Positions 1 through 12,500 of a stretch of 64,000 nucleotides of DNA are shown here, one piece after another. The notes beneath the pieces were generated by a model, which had not been told where the DNA came from, did no database searches, and saw only the letters and a list, made by a program, of their open reading frames with translations. Every line of letters starts with the position of its first letter. Positions within the stretch are counted from its first letter, which is position 1. Source of the stretch: Rhynchosporium graminicola (taxonomy: Eukaryota > Ascomycota > Leotiomycetes > Helotiales > Ploettnerulaceae); assembly GCA_900074885.1 (NCBI GenBank), contig FJUW01000018.1, positions 441,748 to 505,747 of the forward strand. The letters are read 5' to 3'. The translations under genes and the position numbers were made by a program.

Positions 1-1004
1 TGGGCTCACATCCCGTAGCTTCCGCTTCCGCTTCCGCTCACGCAGTCCCTAGCTCGCCTAGGTACGTACTTTCGTATTCCGCACCTTGTGGAAGCGATGG
101 TGGCTGGGCGAAACACGCGAGCATCAATATTGATTATGGACAATTGAAAACAACCCAGGAAACGCAGAGTAAAGAGGGAATGGGGACACCCCAGGTAGCA
201 GAAATAAAACTCGAACTATCTACGCCGGCCTGTTATTCAAGCTTCTCAAGTAGACTGGCAGACAGTCATGCAGCATACGCACTTGCCTCTGGCTTGATAT
301 CTGTTATTTGGACCTCTATTGAGACTAGGCCATTTCCTTGCTATTGCAGTAAGACCTCAACTAGTCTTGATCAGTCATAATTGGCTCACAAAGATTGGCA
401 AAAAATAGGTATGTAATTTCGCTGTGTCACGAATCCATTCTGGGAATTTGTTTTAGTAAACTCAGTGCTGCGAGATTGTTACTCAACTTGCATGCTGTTG
501 ATTGTTTAAGAATGACGAGGTTATTAGGGACTTTGTGCTTAACTCTTTTGGAGAAGTACTGGGTAAGCCTTGCGCGGATGCAGATTCTGATAGTGTGGAT
601 TCCGCCTCAACTGCTTCAGAAGTTTCGATCGGAGTAACAAGGGCATTCTCATCAAGACTTCCTAACTTCCTGAGTCAACTCGGACGCACCTTATAGGATA
701 TGTCATGCCCTGTGGCCACCCAGTGTAGGATGCCATATGTTATCAGCTTTGACTGATATTCCTCACAATCAACATTAAATTTGACAAGTATTTGATTTTT
801 TGATATGATTCGCATTGCACGCCCGTGAAATAGATCTTGAATACGTAAGCTCGTGTAGGTACGATTTCCTCCCAATGCAACTCCGGACGCGATGCTAAAT
901 ATATTGACACACGGAAATCTGTGGTACAATACAAGTTTAGTCTTTCTGAGAGCCGTTTACAGCTAGTGTTCCCGTTCCCAATGTCGTGCACCCATCGATA
1001 CATA
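1..1004. other. Intergenic, no gene recognised
   Basis: Only short overlapping open frames are present. None has a recognisable domain, plausible splicing or protein-like composition. It probably holds the 3' flank of the DUF3112 gene, which ends at 1005 on the minus strand. Confidence 0.6.
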
Positions 1005-2225
1005 TCATGACTTGATGTCTTGTATCTGGAGCGCGGTCTGCTCGAGAGCAGGAGTCTGCAGCTCGCTCGAAGTCTTCCTCCCCGCTTCGCAACTTGTTTT
1101 AAAATTCAGCTCTCGACTGATCCTCGATTCGTTCCCAGCAACTGGGGCATGAGTCTGCTTCTCCAAACTTTTGGACCTCGGCCTCTCAGTCTCATGCAGG
1201 TTCGCAATCCCCATCTCAGCATCACCATTCTGATACCTCTCCTCAACCTCAGCAAAAACCTGCTCCTCAGTATTAATCCTTGCCAAGATTCCCCCATCCT
1301 TACTCTCTCTCTGCCTTCCGCTATAATCACCAGGTCCTCTACTCCCATCCGGCACATGAAACCTCTTATCAACCCTCACCACAACATAAAGCGCCACGAC
1401 GACAATCTCAATCGTGAAATTAACAACATAGAAACAAGCTTTCGAATGGTACCAAGCGGGATCATTTCGTGGACGGGGGAGGTACGCGATCCCGGCACGG
1501 AATGCGGCTCCGAAAGTCAGGAGAATGGATGAGAGAAGCAGGATGTATATTTTAGATCTAAATTTGCCGCTGCCGAATTTGTCGACGCGATGAGGACTGC
1601 AAGAGGAACTTGATTCTGACCTAGGAATGAGGAAGTTCAGTCCTAGAAGAGGGATTGGTAGGAAGGCTGCGACAGCGAAATAAGTCCCACCGAGGAGTTG
1701 GATGTCCCTATCAATGCGACGGATGTTTGTATCGAGAGTGTAGAAAGCTTGGACGGTACAAAAGATGAGTGCTATGAGTAGCAGAACGATAGTGATATAG
1801 TAGATCTTGAACGCGAGAGAAAATCCTTTACTCCATGCCCAGTTAGGATGTCTCGCTCTTGTCACCCGTTGCGTGAAGATAAGATTAATGATGAAGAGGA
1901 GGAGTACACCAGCTGCTACGAAGATCCCAGCTGCGATGGCTATGGAGACATTATGTGGATAACTGGAGAACACGAGGCGCATAGTGCAAGTTGTTATTCT
2001 GGCCATGCAAAACCCAAAGAGGAGTGCGGAAATGATGAATTTATGGCCGCGCCGCATGTTGACTTGTAGTATAGTCATGTGCGCTACAGCTCCTAGCACG
2101 AAGAGGAACAGGAAAACGGCTGTAATGGGATCATCGAGGTCTTTGATCGGTACGCCGCCTAGGTTTGCAACTGGTGGTGGGTAGGGTGCATGCTGAGGTC
2201 CTGGTGGACCAGATTGAGGAGACAT
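1005..2225 (-). CDS. DUF3112 family seven-transmembrane protein
   Basis: Single-exon gene of 406 residues. After a Pro-rich N-terminus (about residues 1-30) seven hydrophobic segments follow, at about residues 33-52, 62-85, 93-118, 132-157, 178-200, 228-250 and 265-285. A hydrophilic cytoplasmic-type tail of about 115 residues is rich in Glu, Arg and Ser. This matches the fungal DUF3112 family, often auto-annotated as 'family C-like GPCR'. No ligand or G-protein coupling can be read from the sequence, so receptor function is not claimed. The ATG at 2225 opens the whole frame, and the first membrane segment follows at the usual distance. The family assignment is from overall pattern, not from a catalytic motif. 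Confidence 0.8.
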   Translation of the reverse strand: MSPQSGPPGPQHAPYPPPVANLGGVPIKDLDDPITAVFLFLFVLGAVAHMTILQVNMRRGHKFIISALLFGFCMARITTCTMRLVFSSYPHNVSIAIAAGIFVAAGVLLLFIINLIFTQRVTRARHPNWAWSKGFSLAFKIYYITIVLLLIALIFCTVQAFYTLDTNIRRIDRDIQLLGGTYFAVAAFLPIPLLGLNFLIPRSESSSSCSPHRVDKFGSGKFRSKIYILLLSSILLTFGAAFRAGIAYLPRPRNDPAWYHSKACFYVVNFTIEIVVVALYVVVRVDKRFHVPDGSRGPGDYSGRQRESKDGGILARINTEEQVFAEVEERYQNGDAEMGIANLHETERPRSKSLEKQTHAPVAGNESRISRELNFKTSCEAGRKTSSELQTPALEQTALQIQDIKS

Positions 2226-3833
2226 TGTCTGTAATTATGTCAGTATTGAGTTGCTGACATTAGAAGTGTAGGCAATTACTTTTCAGTATTACTGGGTGGT
2301 AACGTCTCAGACGTGGCTTTCTCTTCAGATGAAACGTCAAACGTCCAAGTAGAGGTCAATTCCAAGCACTCAAGGTATAAAAGTGAGGTCTTCTCAATAT
2401 GAGAGGCGAATCTGTGTGTACCAAGTCGAAAGAAACCTTCAGCAGGCTGTGACTTCCGCAAAACCTCAAATCGTGATGGCGATATCTTCAAATTCACATT
2501 TCCTTGTAAACCAACGACATGTCCAACAGCGGGCAGCCTCCTCTTAACCTCCCGTCGAACACCATCATCACGCCAACCCTCGTCATATCGGCCTCTGATG
2601 AAACTAAGCTCCGAAGACGATGCAGTTCAGACTATGGTGAACCACAACCGTATCTGTGCTCCCTTTCCAAATGGGTGAAGACAGAAAAGTCGGTGTTTGC
2701 GAAGGCGCGAGACCGTGTGGCTTGTTTGTTCGTTTCGTGAGCCAATGAGAGTGATTAGATGCTTAAGAAACCGGATGAGTGCTGAGGTATCTCGTTGGCT
2801 TTGGCTGAAGCGGCACTGGAGGGAGTATGTGTAGAAATGGTTGCCATTCAGGATCGAAGTAAAATCCAGAGGTGAGAAGAATAGAGTAATTATTGAATCT
2901 ATCAGAACCTACTTATCTCAACTTATATCTTTCGAAGTGTAGAATATTCTGATTCTCACATGGTATGCTAGGACTTTACAGCCACAGTTCTAGTGTGACC
3001 AGCTCGAGCTACATCGCTGCTTTTTGTCTTATCCGGACTCCCATCACGATGTCCGGTCTTTGGACTTTGGGTACAGATACATACCCGTACGCCACAACGC
3101 TTATACGAACAAGAAGCAGTACAAAAATACTGACGTAGTTGAAGCTGCAGGGTAACATGCGTGTGTGACACTCGGCCTCGCTGTTTGAATTGTGGGTGGT
3201 ATAACGGTTGACAGTACGACATGGTAAGGAAGTGGTGTGCTAGTAATCCCTGGATGCGGAAGGCAAATTACGAGACGGCTATTAAACTACTTTGCTGATG
3301 ACCACTCTTTCATGCAGTTTATAGGTACAATAAGTAGTATACACCTATTACATGATCCTGCATCAGAACCGCTTAGTTCGGAGAATGTCAAACATAGGGT
3401 GAAGGCAGGGATCAAGCTGATGTCAACATGTCCTTATGCGGTTCTGTTCAATTAATAGATCGGAGAAAACTCGGGCCAAGTCTCAAAGTCATTGCAAAAA
3501 AAGCTCCCGCAATACGTAAGTCCTTTGCCCATGGTATCACTTCACATGTAAGGAGACAAGCCCTGTTGCTGAGTAATCATTTTCCTTGTCATATCAATCG
3601 TTTTTGCATTCGTTTTTGCATTCGTATCAGAGTCTAAATGCAAGTCTACGGTACAATGTGTCGCGCTCAGCACCTGGACTCGCATCCTTATGCTGTTTTT
3701 CTGAACTACCCCGCCATCTCAAACCCTAAGAAAGTTCTCATGATTTTTGGTACACACACAAACAGACCGCTGCTTGCTCTGTTGCATGCTCGGGAAGGAT
3801 GAAGTGCGGACCAGTGGACCAGTAGATCGTGAT
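2226..3833. other. Intergenic with a TATA-preceded short ORF
   Basis: No conserved gene is recognised. It contains the upstream region of the DUF3112 gene (-) and the 3' flank of the PP2A gene (-). A TATAAAA box at 2376-2382 (+) lies 137 bp before an ATG at 2519 that opens 73 codons. At 3599-3622 a 12-bp unit (cgtttttgcatt) is repeated twice in tandem. Confidence 0.5.
2519..2740 (+). CDS. Possible small ORF, unknown function
   Basis: 73-codon frame with a true ATG and a TATA box 137 bp upstream. The product is basic and Ser/Pro-rich with no recognisable domain. A donor-like GTGAGC overlaps the end of the frame, so it could be a first exon. Chance occurrence is quite possible. Confidence 0.2.
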   Translation: MSNSGQPPLNLPSNTIITPTLVISASDETKLRRRCSSDYGEPQPYLCSLSKWVKTEKSVFAKARDRVACLFVS

Positions 3834-5151
3834 CTAGAGGAAGTAATCGGGTGTTCCTGTTGATATCAGAACTGGTTCATATTAATGGAGAGACTGTGTA
3901 CTTACGGCGAGAAACCATTGGTTCACCTGCTCTTGGGCAAGGGTCAAATTGCAAGCTGTGTGTTGTTAGTGATATGCTAAGAAAAAACCCTCGAGTGTAC
4001 TTACAAGGTATACTTCAGATGCTCATCGATCTCCATGATCGCAGCTTGGTTACCACATCTGTAGCAGTAATTTGGGGCTACAAAGATTAGCAATATCCAC
4101 ATCCCAGATTGTTTTAGCCTACCTGAGAAGATTGTAACCACGTTTCTGTCCTGGGACCAATTGTACCCCTCCATTACTAACTGATGTGCTCTTGCAACCA
4201 GTGTCAAGCCATTGTTGTGGTTAAAAGCCTCCGAAATATCCTGTCCGAAGGTGTACCCAGCTCCTCTGGGAGATATTCCCCATCCGCATCTATCATCTGG
4301 ATCCGACCACAGCAAATCACACATAGGGCCCTCATGTGGAACTTCTTGTATACGATCAAGAGCTCGGATGTTGTCGAGAGTATCGATACTGGGCGAGAGA
4401 CCTCCGTGCAGACAAAAGATCTGCTGATCGATGAGGGCGGTAAGAGGGAGATAATCGAAGAGGTCTGTGAAGTACTTCCATACGTTGGCGTTGCCATACT
4501 TTCGGAGACACTCATCGTAGAAGCCATAGACTTGCGTAATCTGGCGGGATTCGTGGTTTCCACGGAGGATGGTGATTCTTTGGGGGTATCGAATTTTGAG
4601 AGCAACGAGCAGTGTGACGGTTTCAACGGAGTAGTATCCTCGATCAACGTAATCGCCTTCATCATTGTGTTAGTCTCATAGCACGTAAAGGTTAGGGTAG
4701 CCGTACCCATGAAAAGATAGTTGGTATCTGGGTTGGGACCACCAATCCTGAAGAGCTCCATCAAGTCGTGAAATTGACCATGGATATCACCGCAGACTGT
4801 GACGGGGCATTTCTGTCTTGTGTGAGCGCAATGAGAGGAAGGCCTGAATAGTAAAGCTTACCACTGGCTGAACGTTGGACTCATCCTGTAAAACCTCTCG
4901 AGCCTGCGGATCGTGGCATTAGAAGCGTACTTCAACTATAGCTTGCCCTTGACTATCTACCAACATTACTGGGATCTGCGAAGACCACATACCTTATTGC
5001 AGAGCCTCTGGACGTCGACCTCGGCCAACTGCTTACACTTCATCAGGCTCTCGATCCACCCATCGAGAGTTGGTATAGTAGTGGGCTCTTCGACTGGCGA
5101 TAATTGAGATGGTTCTGGCGCTCTACCAACATCCTCCATATTGGTATCCAT
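3834..5151 (-). CDS. Serine/threonine protein phosphatase PP2A catalytic subunit
   Basis: Seven exons: 4993-5151, 4862-4903, 4707-4812, 4123-4656, 4005-4077, 3906-3955 and 3834-3856. All junctions are GT-AG and phase-consistent, giving 328 residues. The phosphoesterase signatures are present in order: GDIHGQ, GDYVDRG, GNHE, then the [15 protein letters not shown] and [10 protein letters not shown] blocks. The last codons give RRTPDYFL, the PP2A tail whose terminal Leu is carboxymethylated in known PP2Ac. This separates it from PP4, PP6 and PP1. The N-terminus is about 20 residues longer than the animal enzyme, as usual in filamentous fungi. It is orthologous to yeast PPH21/PPH22. The last exon is only 23 nt, so automated models may miss it. 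Confidence 0.95.
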
Positions 5152-5594
5152 GATGGCTGGTGGTTGTTGCCGACGAGGGGAGTTGTGTTGATGGCGGGGA
5201 GCTTAAGCTCAAATAACGGAACACGGAGAGGTTCCCAGACGAGGCTGGTCGGTCGTGCGCAACAAAAATATCGCGCGTGGTCGGAAGACAGATAAGGTAC
5301 GCGGGGTTGCAAGGTTGCGATTGAGAACTGCTTCGTGGATGGCGGCGGGGTATCACAGGGAGGGTTCGTTGTTGTTGTGAGTGAGGTGAAAGATACCTAG
5401 GTCGCCGCACTGGTGAAATGAAGTTGAGCTGGCTCGCTTATTTACAGTACGTTGATGCAAGTGGATGTGGCAAGAGCGTGCAAGAGCGTGCAAGAGCGTG
5501 CAAGACTGAATTCCGGTCATCGACGCAAAGATATACACCACAAAACAAATGCATACAATCGGGATCTTCGTGGCAGCTTTTCTACATATCCCTA
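5152..5594. promoter_or_regulatory. Upstream region of the PP2A gene
   Basis: A 443-bp spacer between the PP2A start and the EXO84 stop, both on the minus strand. It must hold the PP2A promoter and 5' UTR and the EXO84 3' UTR. The one notable element is a 10-bp tandem repeat at 5471-5505. Confidence 0.5.
5471..5505. repeat. 10-bp tandem repeat, 3.5 copies
   Basis: The unit caagagcgtg occurs three times perfectly and is followed by a partial copy. It lies about 320 bp upstream of the PP2A start codon. Confidence 0.9.
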
Positions 5595-7759
5595 CTAAGC
5601 TAAGCCCAAGCCAACAGTTAGATTCTGGCTCGAGTCGAGAACATCGCGCCCTATCAAACTCTTGAAGTCCAAGCCAACCTCCGATAACATTTTGGCATGT
5701 TCTTTTGCCTGATTCATACATTCCATCCACAGTTGCCCGCCCCGCTCTGTGCTGCTAAGCTGTCTGGCAAGAATAATGTTGAACGCATCAACTTGTTCCT
5801 TGGCCCATTTGACGCATGCACTCATTACCGAGGCTTGGAAACAGGCCTGGAAGGCAGATACTGTGTTGCGAATGATCGTGAAGTACACGAAAGACAACTC
5901 CCAAATGTATTGATGGAGGTTTCCCTCGAAGATGCACTGCCTATTTACGATCAGTGCTGGGTAAAATCTGTGAAAATAATTGACAAACCTCGATCTTTTT
6001 TGGATGATGTTGCTTCTTGCTTCTAGATATGCTTCCCGTGCGCGGTCTTCAAAGCCAAGGCGAGCAAGCCAAAGTACGTTGCGTCTCGTTTTCTTAGGCT
6101 CGTTGTGTGTATCAACCAGTTCGCGGGTAATGAGGCCCGCCAGCTTTGTTGCTCTCTCATCCGCTTTGAAGCTGATGAAATCTTGTGCAACAGGATTACT
6201 TTTCAGACCTTTGGCCAAAGCATTAAGCTTCTCCACGTGCTGCACTGCAGTATCAAATCGCTGCAAGGCAATATCGATATCAAGTTCATCTACTTGGCTT
6301 TCCACCCAACGCAAGTTCTGCTGTTTCCCCTCAACTTCAATGAGCATGTCTTTAATATCAGAAAGAGTCCCAAGCAGCTCTGTTTTCTTCAGTAATCCTG
6401 GGTCGCGAGAAGCAAAGTAATTGATGGTCTCCTTAGCCTTATTGCTTGACTCCATTTCTGTTCGGAGCCCCTTCCGTAATGCTTCCACAGCCTTTCTGAA
6501 ATTCATCATCAAAGATTGCTTTTCATTGTCATCTGGTTTCTCAGTTCGATACGTAAATGATTCTTGACCAACTCCTCTGATCATGATGGCATCGGCTACT
6601 TTGTTTCGCCCACTTGTTGTCTCACTCGTTCGAGCTAGGTCAACCATTTCAATATCAAGTAGTGGCCAACAACGATCGGCTACAAGCTTGGATGGTGCCT
6701 GTCGCTGATCAGTACCTGTACCTTCTACCTTCCGCTTCTTTCGTGATGCAACGAGAAGATGGTCATTTAGCAAAATTATCTGCATGGCTCTTCGAGATTT
6801 CCAGGTAGCATTATCTAGCTCTATCCAGAGGCCAGCGTTTTGGACAACATGTCGACCAGGAGCTGCTGGAAGGAATTTTTGTGAGCCCTCGACTGTTTTC
6901 CAGAGCGCCTAATTCCATTAGCATGCCACTACATTCTGCATAACATCGAGTACATACCTGAAGCTGAGAATTCCACATGGCCGTTCTGTCTGCGACGGAA
7001 CTTCGCTTGTCCCTTTTGCTCAAAGTAAATGAGGCACCAGAATCAAAGTCGTTAGAGATAGCCGGTCCCTGAGATGATGCTGCTCTCAAAGCCGTTGTGT
7101 TAGTTTTCAAATCTGACATCAAGTTCTTTAACGCCCGCATCTCCCCCTTGAGCTTCTCTGCCTCCTTGCTGATCTTGATGAATTGTGTTCGATTCTGATA
7201 GACATTCTGCTGCAAGTCGGTCGAAGCACGATTGCGTAGCTTCTGCAAGGCTTGTTGGTAATCATCGATATCTTGCTCTGATGCATCGCTCAGAAGACCG
7301 GAAATGTAATGCTCGGGTCGCAGATTGGGATCCCGCAATGCTTTCACGTCAACAAGCAACCCAGGACCTCTAGCAGGAGACGGACCACGCCTTCGATCGT
7401 TTGGTGGAGCGAATTCATTTGGGAGTAATGGCATGGACGGCACCGGAGGCGTACCAGCACCATAATCAGTGGGAATGTTATTGAATCGAGTTGAATATCT
7501 GCGTTTGACTAGGTCGGATGTCTGGACTCCTTGTCAGATAGAATCACGGCAATGCCCAGTGAAGAAATGCACCTACCTTTCCTCCAACTTGAGGTCGTTG
7601 AGGAGGTGGTTCGAATGCTGCCTGCGCTCCATTGCTTCTTGGAGCTGCTCCCGACTGCTGTATTGGCCCTGATATTTGCTTAGGTGCACTTATGGCTGGC
7701 CGTTTGTTTCGCTTTGTCCGCAGGGAAATCCCCTTACTCTTTTCTTTTTCTTCCGACAT
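5595..7759 (-). CDS. EXO84: Exocyst complex component Exo84
   Basis: Four exons: 7577-7759, 6958-7521, 5989-6908 and 5595-5940, encoding 670 residues, the usual Exo84 size. The N-terminus is basic and Ser/Pro-rich. A coiled-coil stretch follows at about residues 125-200. A PH-like domain begins near the GRHVVQNAGLW / QIILLNDHLL region, and a helical C-terminal domain contains QCIFEGNLHQYIWELSF. Exo84 is a subunit of the octameric exocyst that tethers secretory vesicles to the plasma membrane at growing tips and septa. The last intron (5941-5988) is 48 nt and stop-free, so retention would insert 16 residues without breaking the frame. Removing it restores a continuous helix-like segment, so I treat it as an intron. 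The gene shares its upstream region with TOM20. Confidence 0.9.
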
Positions 7760-8098
7760 GGTCAAGGAAGTCAAGTGCAAGGTATAAAGTCTTCTTCTGT
7801 CGTGATGATCTTGTTCGATTACAGAGTAATCAGTTCGAAGCTGACCTGTTGCGATGTTGTAGCTCGGAGTTGAGTCCAAAAGGAATCCGTAGGCCGCGCC
7901 TGCCAGAAGCCGTCCCGGCCTCTGCAGATCCACCTGCAGGGATCATCACAGCCGCCAGTCCAAATCCAAAAAATTCCCAAACTTCGAGTTTGATGGTACA
8001 TCATATCGCATCACATCTCGCCCAAGTTCGCCGTTGAACTTCCCCTTCCCATCACCACCTTGTTTCAATAGTATCGATATAGACGGATCCAATTGAAT
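7760..8098. promoter_or_regulatory. Divergent promoter EXO84 / TOM20
   Basis: 339 bp separate the two start codons, which face away from each other. Both promoters and both 5' UTRs must lie here. No clear TATA box is visible on either strand. Confidence 0.7.
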
Positions 8099-8821
8099 AT
8101 GGTGCAGACATCTACAATCGTTGCCACTACGGTTGGCACCTTGGCAACTGGCTTTGTTGGTTTGTACGTCAGTCCCTTGCGCGAACCTGGCTGACCTCGA
8201 ACAATAAAGCATATGCCGTGTATTTCGACTACAAACGCCGCAATGATCCTCAATTCAGGAAACAGTTGAAGAAGGAATCAAAGAGACAGGCCAAGGTCGC
8301 AAAGGAGGAGGCGGAGGCACATACTACTCGTCAAAGGCAAGCTATCAGATCAGCTGTAGAGGAGGCAAAGGAGGACGGATTTCCATCAGATGTAGAGGAG
8401 AGAGAGGCATACTTTATGCAGGAAGTTGCTCGAGGAGAGGGACTTGCAGGAGAGGGTATTTAGTACAGGCCCTGGTCCGGACTATGTTTCTAACTGCTTC
8501 AAGGAACCGATAACGTCGAGGCCGCCCTTTGCTTCTACAAGGCATTGAAGGTTTACCCAACACCAGCGGATTTGATCACGATTTATGATAAAACTGGTAC
8601 GTCTCCAGAAGATCACCTTGAGGATTTGCTGCAGCTTGGTTCCAACGAGGCACCCAGGATTCTCCCCACCCTCTCTCTCAGAGCCCGAGTTCAGCTTTGC
8701 CTTACTAACTTCATCCGCAGTACCCAAGGCGGTCCTTGACATACTCGCAGAGATGATTGCAGCCGATTCGGAACTCAATGTTGGACCATTCGCCGGGGGA
8801 CCTGGCTCCGACATGGACTAG
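8099..8821 (+). CDS. TOM20: Mitochondrial import receptor subunit Tom20
   Basis: Four exons: 8099-8159, 8210-8455, 8504-8596 and 8721-8821, 166 residues. An N-terminal transmembrane anchor (about residues 6-26, ending in VYFDYKRR) is followed by a highly charged Lys/Glu/Arg linker (about 28-90). The TPR-like receptor domain follows with [11 protein letters not shown], and the protein ends in an acidic GPGSDMD tail. This is the Tom20 plan: outer-membrane anchor with a cytosolic domain that binds amphipathic presequences. The protein works in the TOM complex of the mitochondrial outer membrane. The first exon holds only the anchor. All introns are 48-124 nt with GT-AG ends. Confidence 0.93.
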
Positions 8822-9566
8822 ACGACATTCCACACATCCACGACTTTATTCCTTCTCACCCCTCCTAAAAGTCTTAATCCGACGAGCTACCTTCTACCCT
8901 AAAATCTACTCCTTCAGCAGCGACCTGGATGCCTGCGATCTTGAAGGCGTCCCGCTCTGTGTACATCATCTGGCGCATTTCGATTCTCTGTCACTTGTAT
9001 ATTGCACACCATTATGAGGGTAGTTTATACCGTACGGCCGTATCGATGAAACGAAATCGTGTAATAACAATCAAATCAAGTCCAAAATGCTGCAGATTGT
9101 ATTTCTGTTTTGGCTTCCGAAACCCTATTACTTATATGTGACTGCTCGTTTTCCTAGGACGATTGAGGCCCAGCACCGCTCTGAACATGGGCTCTGGAAT
9201 TTGTAGCGGGTAAAGTGCTGGACCCAAATGTAAATGTTGCCATTATTCTAAATGACAATACCTTGTCTCCAGTCATCCATTTCGTAGTGAATTTTACGAG
9301 TGATGCAATCTTCTACACAGAAAGTTCTGCGACTGCATCTCGATACGTACTGCATGGCGCTAAACGCTAAACAACAGGGGTACGCGACTTACATATCGTG
9401 AATTGCTGATAAAAGTCAACACCACTTCTTATCCGCCAGCACATACCACATCCCATCAACGCCGTCCAAATTGTTCCACTACATCACCAGTGGGCATCAC
9501 GAAATCGAGTATGGACACCCACCGCGACTCTTGAAGTACCTCTCACTTTCTACCCTATACACAATT
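8822..9566. other. Intergenic TOM20 - dynein
   Basis: 745 bp holding the TOM20 3' UTR and the dynein heavy chain promoter. The short frames here overlap one another and show no domain. Confidence 0.6.
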
Positions 9567-12500
9567 ATGGAGAGCTTGGTAGCCTCTCCTGGACCGGCCA
9601 GTCCCAAACCGAATGGCACCGACGGTTTTGCCGTAGACCCCTCAATAATCATAGAGTACCTCTCCAGTGTGCTTGAGATCACTTTGGGAGCTACGCGGAA
9701 GGAGTTGGAGGCTACTGGGAGTCTGCTGTCACCAGAAAACAGAATACATACCCTTCAGAGATGTTCCAGGTTTGCGTCGGAGAACCAAGTGGCACTCTAT
9801 GTGACCAAGGACCTTGCAGCAGCTGGCGTCCTTGACGGTATAATCGATGATTCCAGTAAGCTCTGATAATCTCGAACGTTACGGGCATGCGCTGATACAC
9901 TTACAGACACTGTGACCTATAACTACACTGTGACGACGGATATTTCATTTTCTCCTACTACTACGGCCTCGATCGCACTTTTGAAACGCCCATACCCCAT
10001 AGATCCAACGATACCCATTACTTCACAAGTACAGATTATTAATTTACCAGGTGCCGCATCGCTGAGCGGTTCCTCAAACGGACAAGGAGGCGCGGCTGTC
10101 AGTCCTTATGAAATTTTACACTCGGTCGTGCATCTTGCGCTGGCGCCATACTTCGATGCATATACTAAGAATCAACACGGTGCGAATGGAGTCCGTGGCA
10201 GATCGGACGTTGAAGCAAAGACTGGAATTCCAGTGACAAAGAAGAGGATAGCAGAATTGGAGTTAAGCTTGCTACATCTTCAGCAGAATATCGAAATCCC
10301 CGAGTTAATCCTACCACTTCACCCCATGGTGCAAAACGCCGTCGATGACGCCGAAGCAAGAAATACGACTCCTACACAAGAGATGATTCCTGCGAATCTC
10401 CTCCAAGACAGCGCCTTTTTGAATACTTTGCAAAGTAATGTTAATGGATGGATCAAATCTATACAGGCGGTTACAAAAATGTCAAGGGAGGCATCAAGTG
10501 GTACTGCTACACAGGAAATCAACTTCTGGCTATCGATGGAATCCGCACTGGAGGGCATCGAGCAACAGCTTCGAAGCAGTGGTGTAGCTCTTACAATAGA
10601 TATTCTCAGGACTGCCAAACGCTTCCAAGCGACTGTCAGCTTTCGCGCGGATACCGGATTAAAAGAGGCTTCGGAGAAGGTCCAGAAATACAACCAGTTA
10701 ATGAGAGATTTTCCTCTGGACGAGCTACTTTCAGCAACTTCTCTGCCCAAAGTCGAAGATGCTATAAGCTTAATCTTTGGACATCTCAACAAGAAGCTCA
10801 GAATCTGCCCATATCCAATTCGCAGAGCCTTGCCTTTGGTTGAACTTATCTCCGCAGATCTTGATGCTCAACTACATTCATTATTGCATGGTCGTCGACT
10901 CATGAGTCTCGATTATAGAGAGTTCAAGGGTCTCATGGCAACTGCCGAGACAATCTGGAAGAGCTGGGATGAGAATGTCAAGGAATTCACCAACGTTGCC
11001 AGAGAAGTAACCCGCCGACGGAACGAAAAGTTTATTCCTATCAAAATCGTACCAAAGCATGCAGATCTGCAAGCCCGTTTAAAGTATGTCAGCACGTTTC
11101 GGGACAATCACGAACAGCTGCAACGTACTATTGTCAATGTGCTGGGCGCCAAGCTCGGAGAAGGCGAGGGCGCCACCAATGGAGTTGTTCTTGTAGAGGA
11201 AATGGGCGATGTTGATGCAGTTGAGGAGGTCCAGCAAGCCTATGCAGCATTGAACAATGTGGATTTGCTAGATGTCACTCCTGAGGGCACCCGCAACTGG
11301 GTACAAGCGGAGATTACCTACAATGAGCGTACATCTCGTGTTGAAAACTCAATCATTGCCAGGTTGCGAGACCGACTGGCAACTGCAAAGACTGCAAATG
11401 AAATGTTTCGGGTCTTCTCGAAATTCAACGCCCTCTTCGTCAGACCCAAGATTCGTGGTGCCATCACAGAATATCAGACACAACTCATTGACAATGTAAA
11501 ACACGACATCTCGTCTCTACATGAGCGGTTCAAGCAGCAGTATGGCCATTCCGAAGCACACGCGATGGCACAGCTTCGCGACCTGCCTCCCGTCTCCGGT
11601 GCTATCATATGGGCCCGTCAAATTGAGAAACAGCTTGACGGCTACATGAAAAGGGTTGAAGACGTGCTTGGAAACGACTGGGCTCTGCACTCGGAAGGCC
11701 AAAAATTACAGAGTGAGAGCAATCTTTTCCGAAAGAAGTTGGACACCCGCCCTATCTTCGAAGCCTGGTTGCATGATGTCCAGAGAAAACAGATATCCAT
11801 TGCCGGCCGCCTTTTTAGCATCAACAAGATCAGAGCATCCAACAATGCACTGGAACTTGCAGTCAACTTTGATCCTCAAGTCATTGCCCTCTTCAAGGAG
11901 ACTCGAAACTTGCAATGGCTCAGCTACGCTGTGCCTCACCAAATCAATACTGTTTCAAAGCAGGCCAAAAGAATATACCCATACGCTGTCAGCCTAATGG
12001 AGAGCACGCGAACTTTTGCTCAGACTAGCAGGCAAATCTCCCAGATGCCAGATGTGGCCATACTTTTGAGCGGCTACCAGAATGATGTTCAGGCATTGAT
12101 CGTTAAGGGAGTACCGCTAAAGTGGGAATCGTTCGTTCTTTCATTTGACTTTCACGTCAAGCAACCTTCTCCTTTCCACCTTACAAATGGAAATTCAGAC
12201 CATGCCATCGGTGGAGGCAGTGATAGCAAACATGGCCAATTTGTCAGAGAGTTTGCTGCCTCAGTTTCGTTGCTCCAGAGTAAAACTGCTTCACTGGCTC
12301 TCTCCAATGTTGATATCCAAAAAGCACTTGCAGAATTGGAAACATGCTCATACGATGCTTCCGAATTTCGCAAACGACTTGAAGCTGTCCAAATGGCCGT
12401 GGACAAACTCAATCTCGAAAATTACGTGAATCTCTCATATTGGGTAAGAAAGATGAACGTGAGAATCAAAAACACTCTCCTAGTACGTTTGCGAAGAGCA

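Noticed and set aside
1005..2225. Calling the 7-TM protein a G-protein-coupled receptor
   Set aside because: Seven helices alone do not show receptor function, and no diagnostic GPCR motif is visible. DUF3112 is the safer label.
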